From Periconia sp. R9002 (taxonomy: Eukaryota > Ascomycota > Dothideomycetes > Pleosporales > Periconiaceae): a DNA stretch of 64,000 nt. Under the pieces are notes generated by a model. The model was not told the DNA's origin. It did not search any database and worked only from the letters and a program-made list of their open reading frames with translations. Below, in pieces: positions 1-11,072 of the stretch (positions within the stretch are counted from its first letter, which is position 1; the number at the start of each line of letters is the position of its first letter). The translations under genes and the position numbers were made by a program. The stretch is from assembly GCA_023627715.1 (NCBI GenBank), contig JAMAHW010000022.1:186001-250000 (forward strand). The letters run 5' to 3'.

Positions 1-413
1 TCAATGGGATGGGGCCGCGGGGAGAGGTAGTTACTGTGGGCGAGAGATTCGAGGACTTCGGGTGGCAATTGCAGCCACGGGCCGTGAAAGGAAGAGATAT
101 AGCGCCAATGTCTGCACAGCGCAATCGACTGGTTAGCAAAATTTCTCGGTAAAAGAGAAAAGATAAGTGCAGTGGTGGTGGATATAATGGGGTAGGGTAT
201 GAGCGTGAGTATGCAAAGCAGAAAATCTGCGACGTGCCTCCCGAGAACTCACTTGTTGCGACAGATGATGAGGGCCGACGTTGAAGGCTCACCTGCACCT
301 GTACCAGCAGCACTGGATGGTGCGGAAGAGGGAGTTGGAGTAGATGTGGGCGTGGACGAGGGGCTGCTGGCCGTGGTATCTGTCTGGGCGGCGTTCTTCT
401 TCTTCCGCGCCAT
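1..413 (-). CDS. Conserved fungal protein, N-terminal part (runs off the left edge)
   Basis: Two exons are visible, 253-413 and 1-111, joined across a 141-bp intron with donor GTGAGT and acceptor TGCAG. The start ATG is at 413-411 and the protein begins MARKKNAAQTD. After a Ser/Thr/Pro/Ala-rich stretch of about 35 residues comes the dense motif LIICRNKHWRYISSFHGPW, with the splice inside the Lys codon, then a segment beginning LQLPPEVLESLAHSNY. I recognise this N-terminus as that of a conserved family in filamentous ascomycetes, often unnamed and with TPR-like helices further on, but its function is not known to me. The reading frame is open to base 1, so the C-terminal bulk lies outside the window. 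The sulfate transporter is divergent, 2.8 kb away. Confidence 0.75.
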
Positions 414-3264
414 GATTTGTTTCCAATCCGGCGATGCAGCGCACGGAGGGAAGGTGGGATGGACGAGGACAGTGCTGTTGTTGTTACTGGAGCTGTTTTG
501 GTCCGTCCATTACGCGGTCGCCGGTAGCTTGGTATGAATGTCTTGTCCTGGCCAAGGCCAAAAAAAAGTTCAGAATATGGGGTAGAGGTTGGTTAGGCGG
601 GCTGTAGCTTACTGCCGCCGCGGTTAATGCGATGCACGTACATTGAATTAACCTTCGCTTTGTCAATGCGCTCACTCACTTGGCGTGCGCCGACAAGACA
701 ATCAGATCATGCATCTGCCAACTGGGAATTCTGGCCATCAGCGAATAGAATCTAGATGGATGCTTTCATCCGCTGCCCAGGCGGGTTGTTCCGACCCCGG
801 CAACTCTTTCATGTTTGTCTCCATGAGCCTTGGTCTTTTCTTTGTTCTTCGTGGAATGCCGACCCATCAAAGTCGACTTCATTTGAATCCATATCGTGGC
901 TATCAAAACAATTTTAGCGCCTGCCTGTATAAAACGATACGGTATTTCTCACAGGCTTTGTCCAATCTTCGTTATCCCCTCACAACGGCGTCGCCAATGA
1001 ACTCGTCCTCATGATTCATTAACCATTCATGGATGACTCATCATGTCACGTGCCCTTGCCAACGCTAGAAGCATTCAAGTTGATCCCAACAATGTTGTCT
1101 CAACACCACTCCATCTCGATTCGTCCATCTTCGTCATAAGTGGTTCCATACGTGACCCTGGGGCTAGCAATCTTACCTGCCCTTCTGCTTTGTATGGGCA
1201 CTATCAAGTCCTCAAAAACGATCAAGCCATCAATCGTCCGTATCGCGATTCGCAACAAAATACTTGATTGATACATTTCAATGGGTACATGTGCTAATCC
1301 CAAAGACTTATGAGTTATCTACGTCTCAATCCACGGTCGCACCTTTTCCCAGATCCAACCTTTCCTGCATCTATCCTACATGTACCTACCTAGGTATATA
1401 TGTAGGTATTCGTCCGTTCGGGCTGCGGGAACAATTGGCTACCGGTGACGTGGCCCCGAGTCGGCTTCGCAGCTTCCTCGTCCAGATGTCGTTCCTATCT
1501 CGGGGCTATCTAGGTCCGTGTCGGACATTTGACAAATAATTCTCGGGATTGCTGGCATGGCTGGCATGGCAATAAACGAGTATGCACACCAGCGCGTCAA
1601 TACCTACCCACCATCAGCCACTTGGAGCGCAAACCGTGTCGATGTCGATGCCCAGAGCATAGAAACGGTGCTCCCTCCTTGGGCCCACCACCCGAGATGC
1701 ACACTCAACTGCCACGTTCGCAAATCGATTCTCATCTCGCGGTAGTCCAGCAACCTCGATGAACTTCATGGCCATGTGACTGCCCCTGTGAACTTACCAA
1801 TTTCGGTATGAGGGTTGCGTCAGCTGCGCGCGTAAACGATCTCCAACCTGTGAGCACACTGCATGCATATTTCTAAGATTACCTTCGTCGCCCAGACTCG
1901 TGCTCGCCCGAGTTGCCATTTCGAAATATCATGTTTCACTCCGGTCAAATGATCCATACCATCGAAACAACTCTATCTTCACTTTCTCGGGTTTAGAGGC
2001 AGCCGAACCATCTACTGCTACGAGTGGGTCTATATGCAATGGTAGAGCGGGTACGGCCCGCTGGTCAACTGCAAAACAAATCCTTTACGTCCTGACATTA
2101 GTCCCTTCTCGCGCAAGGATATCTGATTATTAAACGTTCTGGCATGCTCAATGCGCCAATATCCACATTCTCTTGATTTCGCGATGATGCTGCTTCCCTG
2201 CCATGTTTCTAATTTGTATACTGTTTAACTCGACACCCTGATAACGTGACGGGGTGTTGCATGCCATGAACGCCAATCGCTTGTCCAAAGCTTGGCCTTA
2301 GGCTTAGTCCGACCATGGGTACGCCTGGCCTACATCCCGCTATCAACAATCCTTCGACGGGCGGGGAAGCCTGCCCTGCCGTCCATCAGCATCGCATTCA
2401 TTTGTGAGCGCGGGGTAGCAAATCAGACTTCACGCAATACTCGACTCGTTTCGTGGGGTTGTGGCTCACAAGTCAGCACGAAGCATTCCAAGTTACCTTT
2501 TCACTGCCCTACGACTTGTTGCGTTTCCACTCCTCGATATGATAACTTGGCGCCGTGCTATGCTGTGGGCCCTCACAAGCTCTGCACCCAAGGAGCATCA
2601 GATGCAACGCATTGCCCCGTCTGTCTGGTCAATTTGATTCTCTGGCTATCGGCTCCTTGTCCCACCCATCAGCAACAAGCAGCGCTCATTGTGTGGCCGG
2701 CAGCTGTCCAGTAAGGCTAGATTCCGGTTAGGCATGCACAGTCATATAAGGGTGCCCGGCGCTGCATGGCTCTTTTTGGAAACACGGGTTGGTCCCAATG
2801 ATATTTCTGGAACCACTCAGAACTGTCAATGTGGAAGCTGGCAAGCAACTCTAATCCCAAAGTAGAGGCTCTCCACCAACGACAAGAATTGGTTGCCGTG
2901 ACATCCCCGCTCTTGCATCGGCTTGCGAGCAATCACTGTTGCATGCTCGCAGCCTGCCTACCTTGAACGGCAATGATACGTGCCATTCACTATGCAGCCC
3001 CCCCCTTTCTGTTTGAATATTTAGAATGGGATATTTTGAGAGTCAGGAAACTGACGGGCAGCGACGGAAGTGACGAATGTGTGACTTGAGCCTTGTACCA
3101 CAGACTGTAGACACCATAAGCCTACTGTCAAAGACAGTGGTGTTTCAGTGCGATTCAAGGTCAAAACGACTCAAATATCCAAACTTTCCTACTCCTCTTT
3201 TTACAGCAACGACTATCATAACTATTGTGCCACATAATCTTGCTGGCAATTACTCCTCGTCATA
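414..3264. other. Intergenic region without a supported gene
   Basis: About 2.85 kb lie between the divergent start of the left-edge gene and the sulfate transporter. Open frames here are short, overlap on both strands and show no family motif. One structured site is at 1383-1408: TACCTAC and GTAGGTA arms around a palindromic TACCTAGGTA. The last 200 bases before 3265 should hold the sulfate transporter promoter, but I see no clear TATA box. Confidence 0.5.
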
Positions 3265-5524
3265 ATGGATTACTTCAGAAGGGTCGGTGAAGCCATCTCC
3301 ACTGATCGTACCGTCCAACGTGCAAAACGAGACAGTGCACGAGTTGCCCGCGCCCTGCCTCGTGCCACAGGGGATTACCTCATCGAAAAAGCACCAGTCG
3401 TTCAGTGGGCTCCCAAATATCAGCCGCGATGGTTGCTCTACGATGCACTGGCTGGAATCACCATTGGAGTGCTATTGATCCCTCAAGCTCTCGCTTATGC
3501 GAAGATAGCCACCATCCCTGGCCAATATGGGCTCATGAGCTCATGGCTTCCCAACTTCTTGTACTTCATCATGGGAACCTCAAAAGGTATGCGGTCAAAA
3601 CCTTACCGATTATTCTACAAACGTACTGAGAATGTCTTCCAGACATGTCTACCGGACCTACCTCTCTCATGGGCCTCCTTACCGCCGAGATCGTGCGTGA
3701 CTTCACTAAGGAAGGGTTCTCGCCCCAATCCATCGCTTCTACAACAGCCATGTGCGTCGGCATTTGGTGTCTCGTAGTCGGTCTCTTCAAGCTAGGATTT
3801 CTCCTCGAATTTGTCTCTATCCCAGTACTCAACGGCTTCATTTCAGCCGCCGGTATCGTCATTATGCTCGGACAGATTCCTTCTCTCTTCGGTGTCAAGG
3901 TCGGTTCAGGAACTGGAACAATCATACATGATCTGTTCGCTCAAATTCCTGACTTCGACGGACCTACCACCGGCGTGGGGTTGGGTGGTATCGTACTTCT
4001 GGTGATACTACAAAAGGTTGGAGAACGATGGGGGAAGAAGTACAAGGCACTTTGGCTTATTGGCCTTGCACGAAGCGCCATCGTGCTCATCCTGTTCACG
4101 GGAATGTCGTATGGTTTGAACAAGGATAGGGTCAATAAGCCTGTCTTCGAGCTTAGTAAAGTCAAGGTACGTTCCTAATTTCTTATAAGCTTTTGAAACG
4201 CCATCTTTTCCCGCTTCGAACGCGATCTTGGCCAACATTCCACCAGTCAGATGGCATCAACTCCCCAGTCATGCCACCCACTACTTTGATCGCAAAAGTC
4301 TTCCCTCGAGCCGTAGCCCCTTTCCTCGCCGCGACAATCGAACACCTCGCCATTGCCAAAGGCTTCGCGCGCCGTAACAACTACGTGATCGACCCGGCCC
4401 AAGAGCTTGTCTATCTGGGCGTCACCAACTTCTTCAACAGCTTCTTCTCCTCCATGCCCGTGGGCGGTGCCATGTCACGTACGGCCGTCAACTCAGCCAC
4501 GGGCGTCAAATCACCAGCCTACGGCCTCATCGCAGGTGGGTTCGTAGTCCTCGCCATCTTTGAGCTCAGCCCGGCCCTGTTCTGGATCCCCAAAGCGACC
4601 CTCGCCTCTATCATCGTCCTCGCCGTTTGGTCCATCCTCACCTCCCCCAAGGTCTTCTACCACTACTGGAAAACGTCCCTCGTGGACTTCGTAGCCTCTA
4701 TGCTCGCCTTCTGGGTCACTCTCTTCGTGTCCACCGAGGTCGGTATTGGCACCGCGGTCGGCTTCCAGCTCGCCTACCATATCCTCTACACAACCTTCTC
4801 GCGCGTGCGACACTTGACCGTCTTCCCCGCCACCCCTCCTCCCTCGTACACACTCACTCGCGAACCTACGCCTACAGGCTCCATCTCCATCACCCCAGCC
4901 TCATCTCACTCCCCATCCGAGCTACCAAGCCCCACAGCAATCCCCATTCCCCCTTCCATCCCCGTCTTCCGCCCACACGTCCCCATGATCTTCTTCAACG
5001 CCTTCTCGCTCAAATCCCAGTTCTGGGACGCCATACAAACATACACATCGTCCCCCCTTCCCACCTCCATCACCTCTTCCTCGCGAGACCGCAACTGGAG
5101 CACAGCCGGTGAGCGCCGTGCACGTCAACTGCGCTCCCGCGCCGGTGTCCCCAGCGACCCCGATACCATCCGCGGTGTCGTCGTCGATATGGGCATGGTT
5201 GCTTGCATCGACACCACGGGAATTGTGGCGCTAAAAGATTTAAGAGACGATGTGAGAGCTTATGCCGGCGAGGACGTGAAGATTAGGCTTGTGGGGGTTA
5301 AGAAGGCGGTTAGGGATCGGTTTGAGCGGTTTGGGTGGAAGCTTATCAGAGCGGGTACGAGGGGAGACACTGAGAGTGGGAAGGATGTCGGGTTGGTCGA
5401 GTACGAGTTCTTGGAGGTCGCGGTTGGTGATCTTCAGAGGGATGGAGGGAGTGTGGATGAGAGGCGGGTTGTTGTTTTGAGTGGGCAAGGGGAGAAGGGT
5501 GAGAAGGGGGATCAAAATGTCTGA
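3265..5524 (+). CDS. SulP/SLC26 sulfate permease with STAS domain
   Basis: Exons are 3265-3586, 3643-4166 and 4247-5524, giving a 707-residue plasma-membrane anion (sulfate) transporter. The introns are 56 and 80 bp with GTATG and GTACG donors. The family signature is clear: the first transmembrane segments follow QPRWLLYDALAGITIGVLL and PQALAYA; the first splice restores DMSTGPTSLMG, the usual SulP DxxxGPT stretch; the core continues with FVSIPVLNGFISAAG and a VGGAMSRTAVNSATG loop. After the membrane domain comes a Pro/Ser-rich linker of about 100 residues, then a STAS domain around VVVDMGMVACIDTTGIVALK. The length is normal for fungal sulfate permeases. Regulation by sulfur limitation is typical of the family but is not visible here. 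Sulfate is the probable substrate; another divalent anion cannot be excluded. Confidence 0.93.
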
Positions 5525-6152
5525 ACCCCTCTTGTCTCTCCTGTGTCCTTTTTCTTCTTTGGTGTGTCGTTGGATATCTTTCCTCCCCCTTTTTCCCTTT
5601 CATTCCTTTCGATCCTCGTGTGCTTCATCATTCTCTTGTTCGATTTCTTCGTTTCCTTAGCTGGATTTTGAGAGGACGCTCATTTCATATACCCCCTCTT
5701 CAACTTTACATGTACCGTACACTTTCAACTTCCATTTACATAAACACATATCTTACAAACATTTTATTTCTTGGACCAGTAGTAGTCCTATCAAACCCAT
5801 TTTCCTCTCTTCCATCAGTACAAACCTCTCCCCTTGCATCGTGTTGAGAAGAAGTAGGTTGCAATCTATCTACAAACACATCCCCAGCGACATACAACAA
5901 ATGTGTAGTGAAGTACCAACGATCATTTTCATATCAGAGTAAAAAGACCATGGTGGCCATGGGCCCCGCAGATGCTGGTCTCAATTTGATGAATTAAGTA
6001 GGAACGCGATTCTTTTTTCTGTTGTTGTCATTTGGTATTCTATAATTCGTACTCTCTACCAGCGAGACTCGTGTCGTGCATGCATCCCCTCCCAGCATCG
6101 CAGCTTTTTCTATCCCCCGCGTAATTTGACCCATGATGAACACCATCGCGAC
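5525..6152. other. Convergent 3' intergenic region
   Basis: Pyrimidine-rich 3' flank of the sulfate transporter (about 5525-5720), then AT-rich sequence leading to the stop of the convergent small membrane-protein gene. No gene or repeat is seen. Confidence 0.5.
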
Positions 6153-6795
6153 CTAAACCTGACTTTCCTCTGCATCCGGCTCCCAAGTACACACCCACGC
6201 AGCGCCGAAAATAACCAACCACATAACAATCCACGTAGCTCCCTATCGCACCATCAGTAATTGCCCAATGGCAACAAGGGGACACAACACTTGTACTTAC
6301 CAGCCCTCTCCTAGAAACAAAGAAGAACGGAATGAACATAGCCAAATGAATAGCCGCCACAACGTAGAGGAAAATATCAAGATGCCATCGTCCCTTCGCA
6401 CTCATTAGTTTTATTGCACCTCATACTCGTTCCGTTCATAGAGTCAAACTTACAATCATAACACCAAACACCCTCCTCCTCCCCTCCGCATCCCCAATCA
6501 CCGCCAAACACCACGCGATGAAGAAAAACCCTAGCACCGTGAGGATCGATCCGACAATCACGCTGACGAGTTCACCGCCCCAAATGTTGGCTAAGATGGA
6601 TAGGATGGAGAGGGCCAGCCGGCTCAAGAGAATCCAAATCATGCACGCGCGACGGGCGAGGGCGCGTTTGTCTGAGGTCCGGAGGGAGTAGGAGTGGTAG
6701 GAAATTTTCCAGCAGCTGCGCATGTTGGGACATGTGCGGTCTTTGAAGGATTGGCCACCGCCGGTGGTGGTGGTGGTGTCTTTTGCCGTTGTCAT
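6153..6795 (-). CDS. Small four-helix membrane protein, unknown function
   Basis: Three exons, 6454-6795, 6301-6393 and 6153-6242, all phase 0 with GTAAGT donors, give 174 residues. The start chosen is MTTAKDTTTTTGGG (CGAAAATGA context); the same frame stays open 30 codons further upstream, so a longer form is possible. A hydrophilic N-terminus with two cysteines (CPNMRSC) is followed by four hydrophobic segments: one from CMIWILLSRLALSILSIL, one from VIVGSILTVLGFFFIAWCLAV, one from FLYVVAAIHLAMFIPFFFV, and the last from ATWIVMWLVIFGAAW. The tail is short and acidic. The layout resembles MARVEL-type or other small tetraspan fungal proteins, but I recognise no family signature. The two internal splices each restore an uninterrupted helix, which supports the model. 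Confidence 0.7.
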
Positions 6796-8400
6796 TTTCG
6801 CTGTGTCTCCCTCTCTTTTTTTGCGTGTCGGTAATGAACAGTCAAGAACTTGAGTCGCAGGAAACAAAACCAAAACCAAAAACACGGGCGAAAACCACTT
6901 TATGTATCAAACAAGATCCAAAGGCATGCCTTACCACATCACCGCCGTATCTCATTGGTAGGCTCGTTCCTGAACCGACCGTTGTCCTTAGTAGAGCGAG
7001 TCTACGAGTCAGCCCGGCCCCCAGGCCGTACGGACGAGGCTGCGCCTGCGCCCCTTGTAGGCAGCAACTCGCTCAACTGACCTTGGGCACGCCGCACATT
7101 CTTGAAACGTGCCCGAAAATAGGTAAGCCGATTGAATTTTGGTCCCTCTGTTGCGCATCGTACGAGAGGGGTTTGGCAGCGGTGGAGTGGTTATGTTCTC
7201 TCTTTGGGAATATCGCCGTGGTGGGGTGAGTGGGAGTTGTTTAGGCGTGCTCCCTTCACACACACGACAATGTGCATGCTTCTTAGCAAAACTGATGTCC
7301 TCTGTTCTCACACTAAAGATTGACAATTCGCACCTTCCTCTAATTACCACACCCCAGTCCTTCCTAATCATCAATTATCAACCTACAAAGGGCAAACGCA
7401 GTGGTCCCTGGTGAGACGGTAAATCAAAAGTAAGAATAGACGAAGGCAGTTGCGCACGAGCTTTCATCATCACCCGGAGAATTAGCAAAGGTTGCCTTGA
7501 TACTATAGTTAAGTTAAGGCCACCCTGCAAGTAATACCCATATATGCATGTTTTTGGCCCCAGCCAAGATCTTGGGGTTGGATTGTGAGTCAACGGATTT
7601 TGTTTATTGGGTTACATATTTGGGAGGAGCGGGTATTTCGTCACAGGGTATATAGGTAAGCTTTCGTGGGTATGTGTACCTATATATATACTAGCATGCA
7701 GAATAAAGTCGGTGGGATTGGTACAGAAAATGACGGGCTACATGTTTAGCGAACCAGTTGGTGTGAGATTGTTTTGCTGAAACTTGATGTCAGTACATCA
7801 TTCCCCCTATTTAGGCAGATGTTCGGTCTCGGGGTAGCTTTTTGGTATGTAATAATGTCGATCTGTCCTTTTTGTTTTCCGTTTCTATGTGTTTGATATA
7901 TATTCTTCCTTTTGGTATGGGTAGAGATAGCCCTTAGTACTATGGTGCTATAAACTATCTACCACTGATAATGTCGATGCCAGCCTTGCAAGTCATGCCG
8001 TGATTTTGCTTCTCTCAATACCGACGTCCAAGAACTTCAAATTTGGGCTGGCACGGCTCATAGCGCCGAGTTTGGAATGCAGAAAGCCGGCGTGCAATTC
8101 AGAAATCGAATGGATGACTCATGCCTGAGGAGTAGGCGACCACCAATTCTATCGTCATGAGCCTAAAAGACACAGACCGATGGCTCAATTGCTGGTATGC
8201 ATCTTTCAGGCCTCGGAAAACAGGCTTAGTTTACTTTTGTGAAAGATCTTTTAAACACCAATTCCAATCGTATAGTACGAATACTATTGAGCTTCGACCA
8301 GTCTACTTTACGGTATCATGAATGGAGTTATAGTAGGGCATCCACATAGGTAAATATATACCGCTCTCCCTCTAACAAGCCATACATTCCAATTTCCTCA
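6796..8400. other. Intergenic region, AT-rich, no gene seen
   Basis: About 1.6 kb between the 5' end of the small membrane protein and the 3' end of the GST gene. It includes AT runs such as 7680-7690 and no conserved frame. Neither a tRNA nor a transposon signature was found. Confidence 0.45.
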
Positions 8401-9054
8401 TCAACTTGGCCCTCCATCCACCAAAACATCAATCCCCTCAACTTCCACCGCTTTGGCAGCGGAATCTCTCTTCGCAACTTGCTTCGCAAGCCTCGTATAA
8501 TTCGGAAAATTCTTGGCCATCTCAAAACCTCTAAGATTCCCCCATCTATAAAACACCAATAAATATGCATCCACAGCCGTAAAGTCGTCCCCAACCGCCC
8601 ACTTCCGCCCATCCAATTTGCCCTCGATATATTCGTAACATTCCCGAATCGTTATCATGGCCTTCTTTTGGAGAGCCTCGTGCAAGTCCGGCGAGTCGAC
8701 GAAACGCGCCGGTCGGAAGAGCCCCCCATAAGCTTGCCCATGAAGTTTCCCACTGATCCAATTCATCCATTCGTAGGAGCGCACGATCTCGAGATTGGTA
8801 CGTCCTAAGAGGTGGTTGGATGGGACGAGTTGCGAGATAGCGGTCAATATAGCGGGGTTTTCCGTGATGGTTTCGCCATCTAGTAAGAGAATGGGAACGA
8901 CTCCTTTGGGGTTGAGATGAAGCTTCTCGCGTGGAAACCCTGCTTTCAAGCTGATGACTTCGTGTGTGAAGGGCAAGCCGGTTTCGTGGAGGAGAATGTG
9001 CGAAGCTAAGGAGCAAGACCCGGGAGACAGGTAGAGGTGGACTTTGGGGGCCAT
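8401..9054 (-). CDS. Glutathione S-transferase, beta-class-like
   Basis: Uninterrupted 217-residue cytosolic enzyme that conjugates glutathione to electrophiles. The thioredoxin-like N-terminal domain begins KVHLYLSPGSCSLASHI; the PGSCSLA stretch with Cys14 is the mark of beta-class GSTs, where that Cys lies in the active site. The cis-Pro motif (GVVPILLLDG) and the glutathione-binding ITENPAI follow near residues 50-70. The C-terminal all-alpha domain runs from about residue 85 and includes YEWMNWISGKLH and the N-capping segment VGDDFTAVDAYLLV. The length is typical. It is intronless, unlike most genes here. Beta-class GSTs are mainly bacterial; related forms exist in fungi, so transfer is possible but unproven. 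The substrate cannot be predicted. Confidence 0.92.
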   Translation of the reverse strand: MAPKVHLYLSPGSCSLASHILLHETGLPFTHEVISLKAGFPREKLHLNPKGVVPILLLDGETITENPAILTAISQLVPSNHLLGRTNLEIVRSYEWMNWISGKLHGQAYGGLFRPARFVDSPDLHEALQKKAMITIRECYEYIEGKLDGRKWAVGDDFTAVDAYLLVFYRWGNLRGFEMAKNFPNYTRLAKQVAKRDSAAKAVEVEGIDVLVDGGPS

Positions 9055-9978
9055 AATGGCTGATGATGTAGCAATTGAGATTGAAGTCTGGTTTTTTCAA
9101 GTTTTAGACGTCTTCTTGTAATGTATAAATACTTCGTGATGATATAGACAGGTGGCACCTGTTGCGATTGTTTAGTGATCTCACATACTACGCTATTGTA
9201 AGCAATACTTCAGACAAATAGCCCCTAATCGTTTCAAGTTACAGTCTTCTACATCTTGACTATTTGCCTGAAAATTGCGTTCGAGAGAGTGCAAAGTCGC
9301 CGGTGAGGAATTAGTCATACTCGGAAATATTTCCGCCAAACCGCGGCCGCGCACGAAAGCAGCACCGGGATGCATTGCGTAGCAATACGATATCAATGGC
9401 TAGGATTGTTTACGGCCGTGATGTTCCAATAGGTAGATTGGTGCTCTTCAAGTGTACACGTGGTATAATGCTGCACTTCAATCAGATATGCTCGCACTCC
9501 GTTCTGATAAAACGATTAGAGAGTTCAACTTCCTCACAATACCATTGGGAGCACAATTCGAAACTTGGCATCGCTGTGTGCATGAAAAAGATTTCATTGT
9601 AGTTAAAAGAATCCTTCTTTTGTGATTGGGAACTGTTTGACAGTTGCCTCATTTCATACTGCATCTGGCTTCCTATGTGACACTTAATTAATCTTTGCTT
9701 GGATTTTTACATTTTGGAGCTCTAACAATACTAAAGAGCAATGTAAAGACAATTTCGAGAGGAGGGCTCATCTATTCAGAAAAAAAAAATGTCGCGCGCG
9801 CGATTCTCTTTTATAATAAAAACCTGGGTTGTACAACCCAATATTAAAGAATGTAATAAACCTCTACCCAAGCCCTCATCTAACAAAAATACCACAGCTC
9901 TCATGCCCCATCTACAACTACCCATCACCACCTTCCCATCCAAAAATCACAAAATCCAAGCGCGAGCGCACAGAAGAT
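9055..9978. other. Intergenic region between the GST and 8-Cys genes
   Basis: Contains the GST upstream region and the 3' flank of the secreted 8-Cys gene. A run of A at 9780-9789 is followed by a 12-base alternating palindrome TCGCGCGCGCGA at 9792-9803. No gene is supported. Confidence 0.45.
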
Positions 9979-10546
9979 CTAGCAGAACTCGCCCTCACAC
10001 TTGCAGCCATTGTCCCTAGCCCACTGCTTCTTTGAACTGCCAAGACAAGCCGTATAGGTTCCAAAACCAGCGCCTCTTACGAAGCTGCCATCGACGTAGG
10101 TAACGTCACCTTCGGTCCAGCATTGGCGGTTCGACATGCCTGGGCAGGTAACTATTCGTAAAAAATCGGGTTAGGAGCGAATCGTCGTACATGGGAAAGA
10201 ACACAGACGGGCATGGGCGAGGTAAAATGGATAAGAGAAAAAGCTTACAGTAGGGAGCATTGCATATCGCAGAGGAAGGCCTCTTCTTAGCGGTAAATTT
10301 GGTACGGTAGCGGGCGAGACCGCCTTCAACCCACTCACCACCCCATTCGGAGGACACGACGCAGCCGGGGATGATGCGTTTCTCTGTGGAAAGCGGTGTC
10401 AGTGGAGTTTTTACTGATTATGCTGGATGTTATAGGGAGATAAGAGTAGACCTACCCAAGTCCTGGGGGGCTTCGGTGATCATATTAGCCGGGGCCGCAA
10501 GAGCGAGGAGAGGAGCGGCGAGAATGGCGATGGCTGAGAACTTCAT
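9979..10546 (-). CDS. Small secreted cysteine-rich protein, 8 Cys, Kex2-type propeptide
   Basis: Exons 10456-10546, 10249-10383 and 9979-10151 give 132 residues. Residues 1-18 form a signal peptide (MKFSAIAILAAPLLALAA). A short propeptide ends in Glu-Lys-Arg (31-33), a Kex2 site, and the Lys-Arg is only produced by the first splice. The mature part, 99 residues, has eight cysteines at 38, 71, 78, 86, 111, 125, 127 and 132, enough for four disulfides, and ends on Cys. A second basic cluster (KKR, 63-65) could be another processing point. It is glycine- and tryptophan-rich. All splice phases agree and the cysteines span the three exons, which supports the model. I do not recognise the family; a secreted effector or antimicrobial peptide is a reasonable guess, nothing more. 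Confidence 0.85.
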
Positions 10547-10740
10547 TTTGGACGATTGATTGAGGGAGTTGTTGGTATTATGTGAATTGTAGAAAGCTGT
10601 GCAGAAGAGATAGATAAATGGTAATCTTATTAGAGAGGATTGAGTAGAAGTGAATGCGAAGTGAATGAATGAATGAGCGTGTTAAGGAAAAGAAGGAATG
10701 TGGTACTGTATGTTTTTTTCCAAGCTCCTCTCTCCTCACG

Positions 10741-10750
10741 CTTTATATAT
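10741..10750 (-). promoter_or_regulatory. Probable TATA box of the 8-Cys secreted gene
   Basis: Minus-strand ATATATAAAG lies about 195 bases upstream of the ATG of the 8-Cys gene, a usual spacing for highly expressed fungal secreted-protein genes. Position and sequence only. Confidence 0.45.
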
Positions 10751-11001
10751 TCGTCTCGAGAGACTACACCCTGTCGTGTTGGTAGTCTACGCTCGATTCT
10801 CCATGTGGTAACAAAGCGTCGGATATCGCCAGGTCTCCACCCTGGTCATCGCGTTCCGATCATTTTCCACAGTAGCCACGCTGAACGACTTCGATAGGAG
10901 CAAATCCATACTCGGAATATTTCACTTCGGACGGCTTTTGCGTCGTTGGATTATGCGTGAATCCATGTCAACTAATCAATATTCTCCTGGAAATTACGCC
11001 C

Positions 11002-11072
11002 CTAGTTAGATGTAACTAGATGAAGGTTATTTTTAGCGATAAGCTAAATAGTAGCTTACCTTTAAGCTTAAA
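11002..11072. repeat. Three consecutive short inverted repeats in AT-rich DNA
   Basis: CTAGTTA-GATG-TAACTAG (11002-11019), TAAGCTA-AATAG-TAGCTTA (11040-11058) and the 12-base palindrome TTTAAGCTTAAA (11061-11072) sit within 71 bases. All arms match perfectly. TpA-rich inverted repeats of this kind are common in decayed transposons or MITEs, but no flanking target-site duplication was identified. Confidence 0.6.

Noticed and set aside
2292..2714. Plus-strand frame of 140 codons with 11 cysteines
   Set aside because: No signal peptide, no family motif, no codon-usage support; likely chance.
6796..6885. N-terminal extension of the small membrane protein to an ATG at 6885
   Set aside because: Open frame, but the internal ATG at 6795 has the better context and the extension looks like leader sequence; left as an alternative only.
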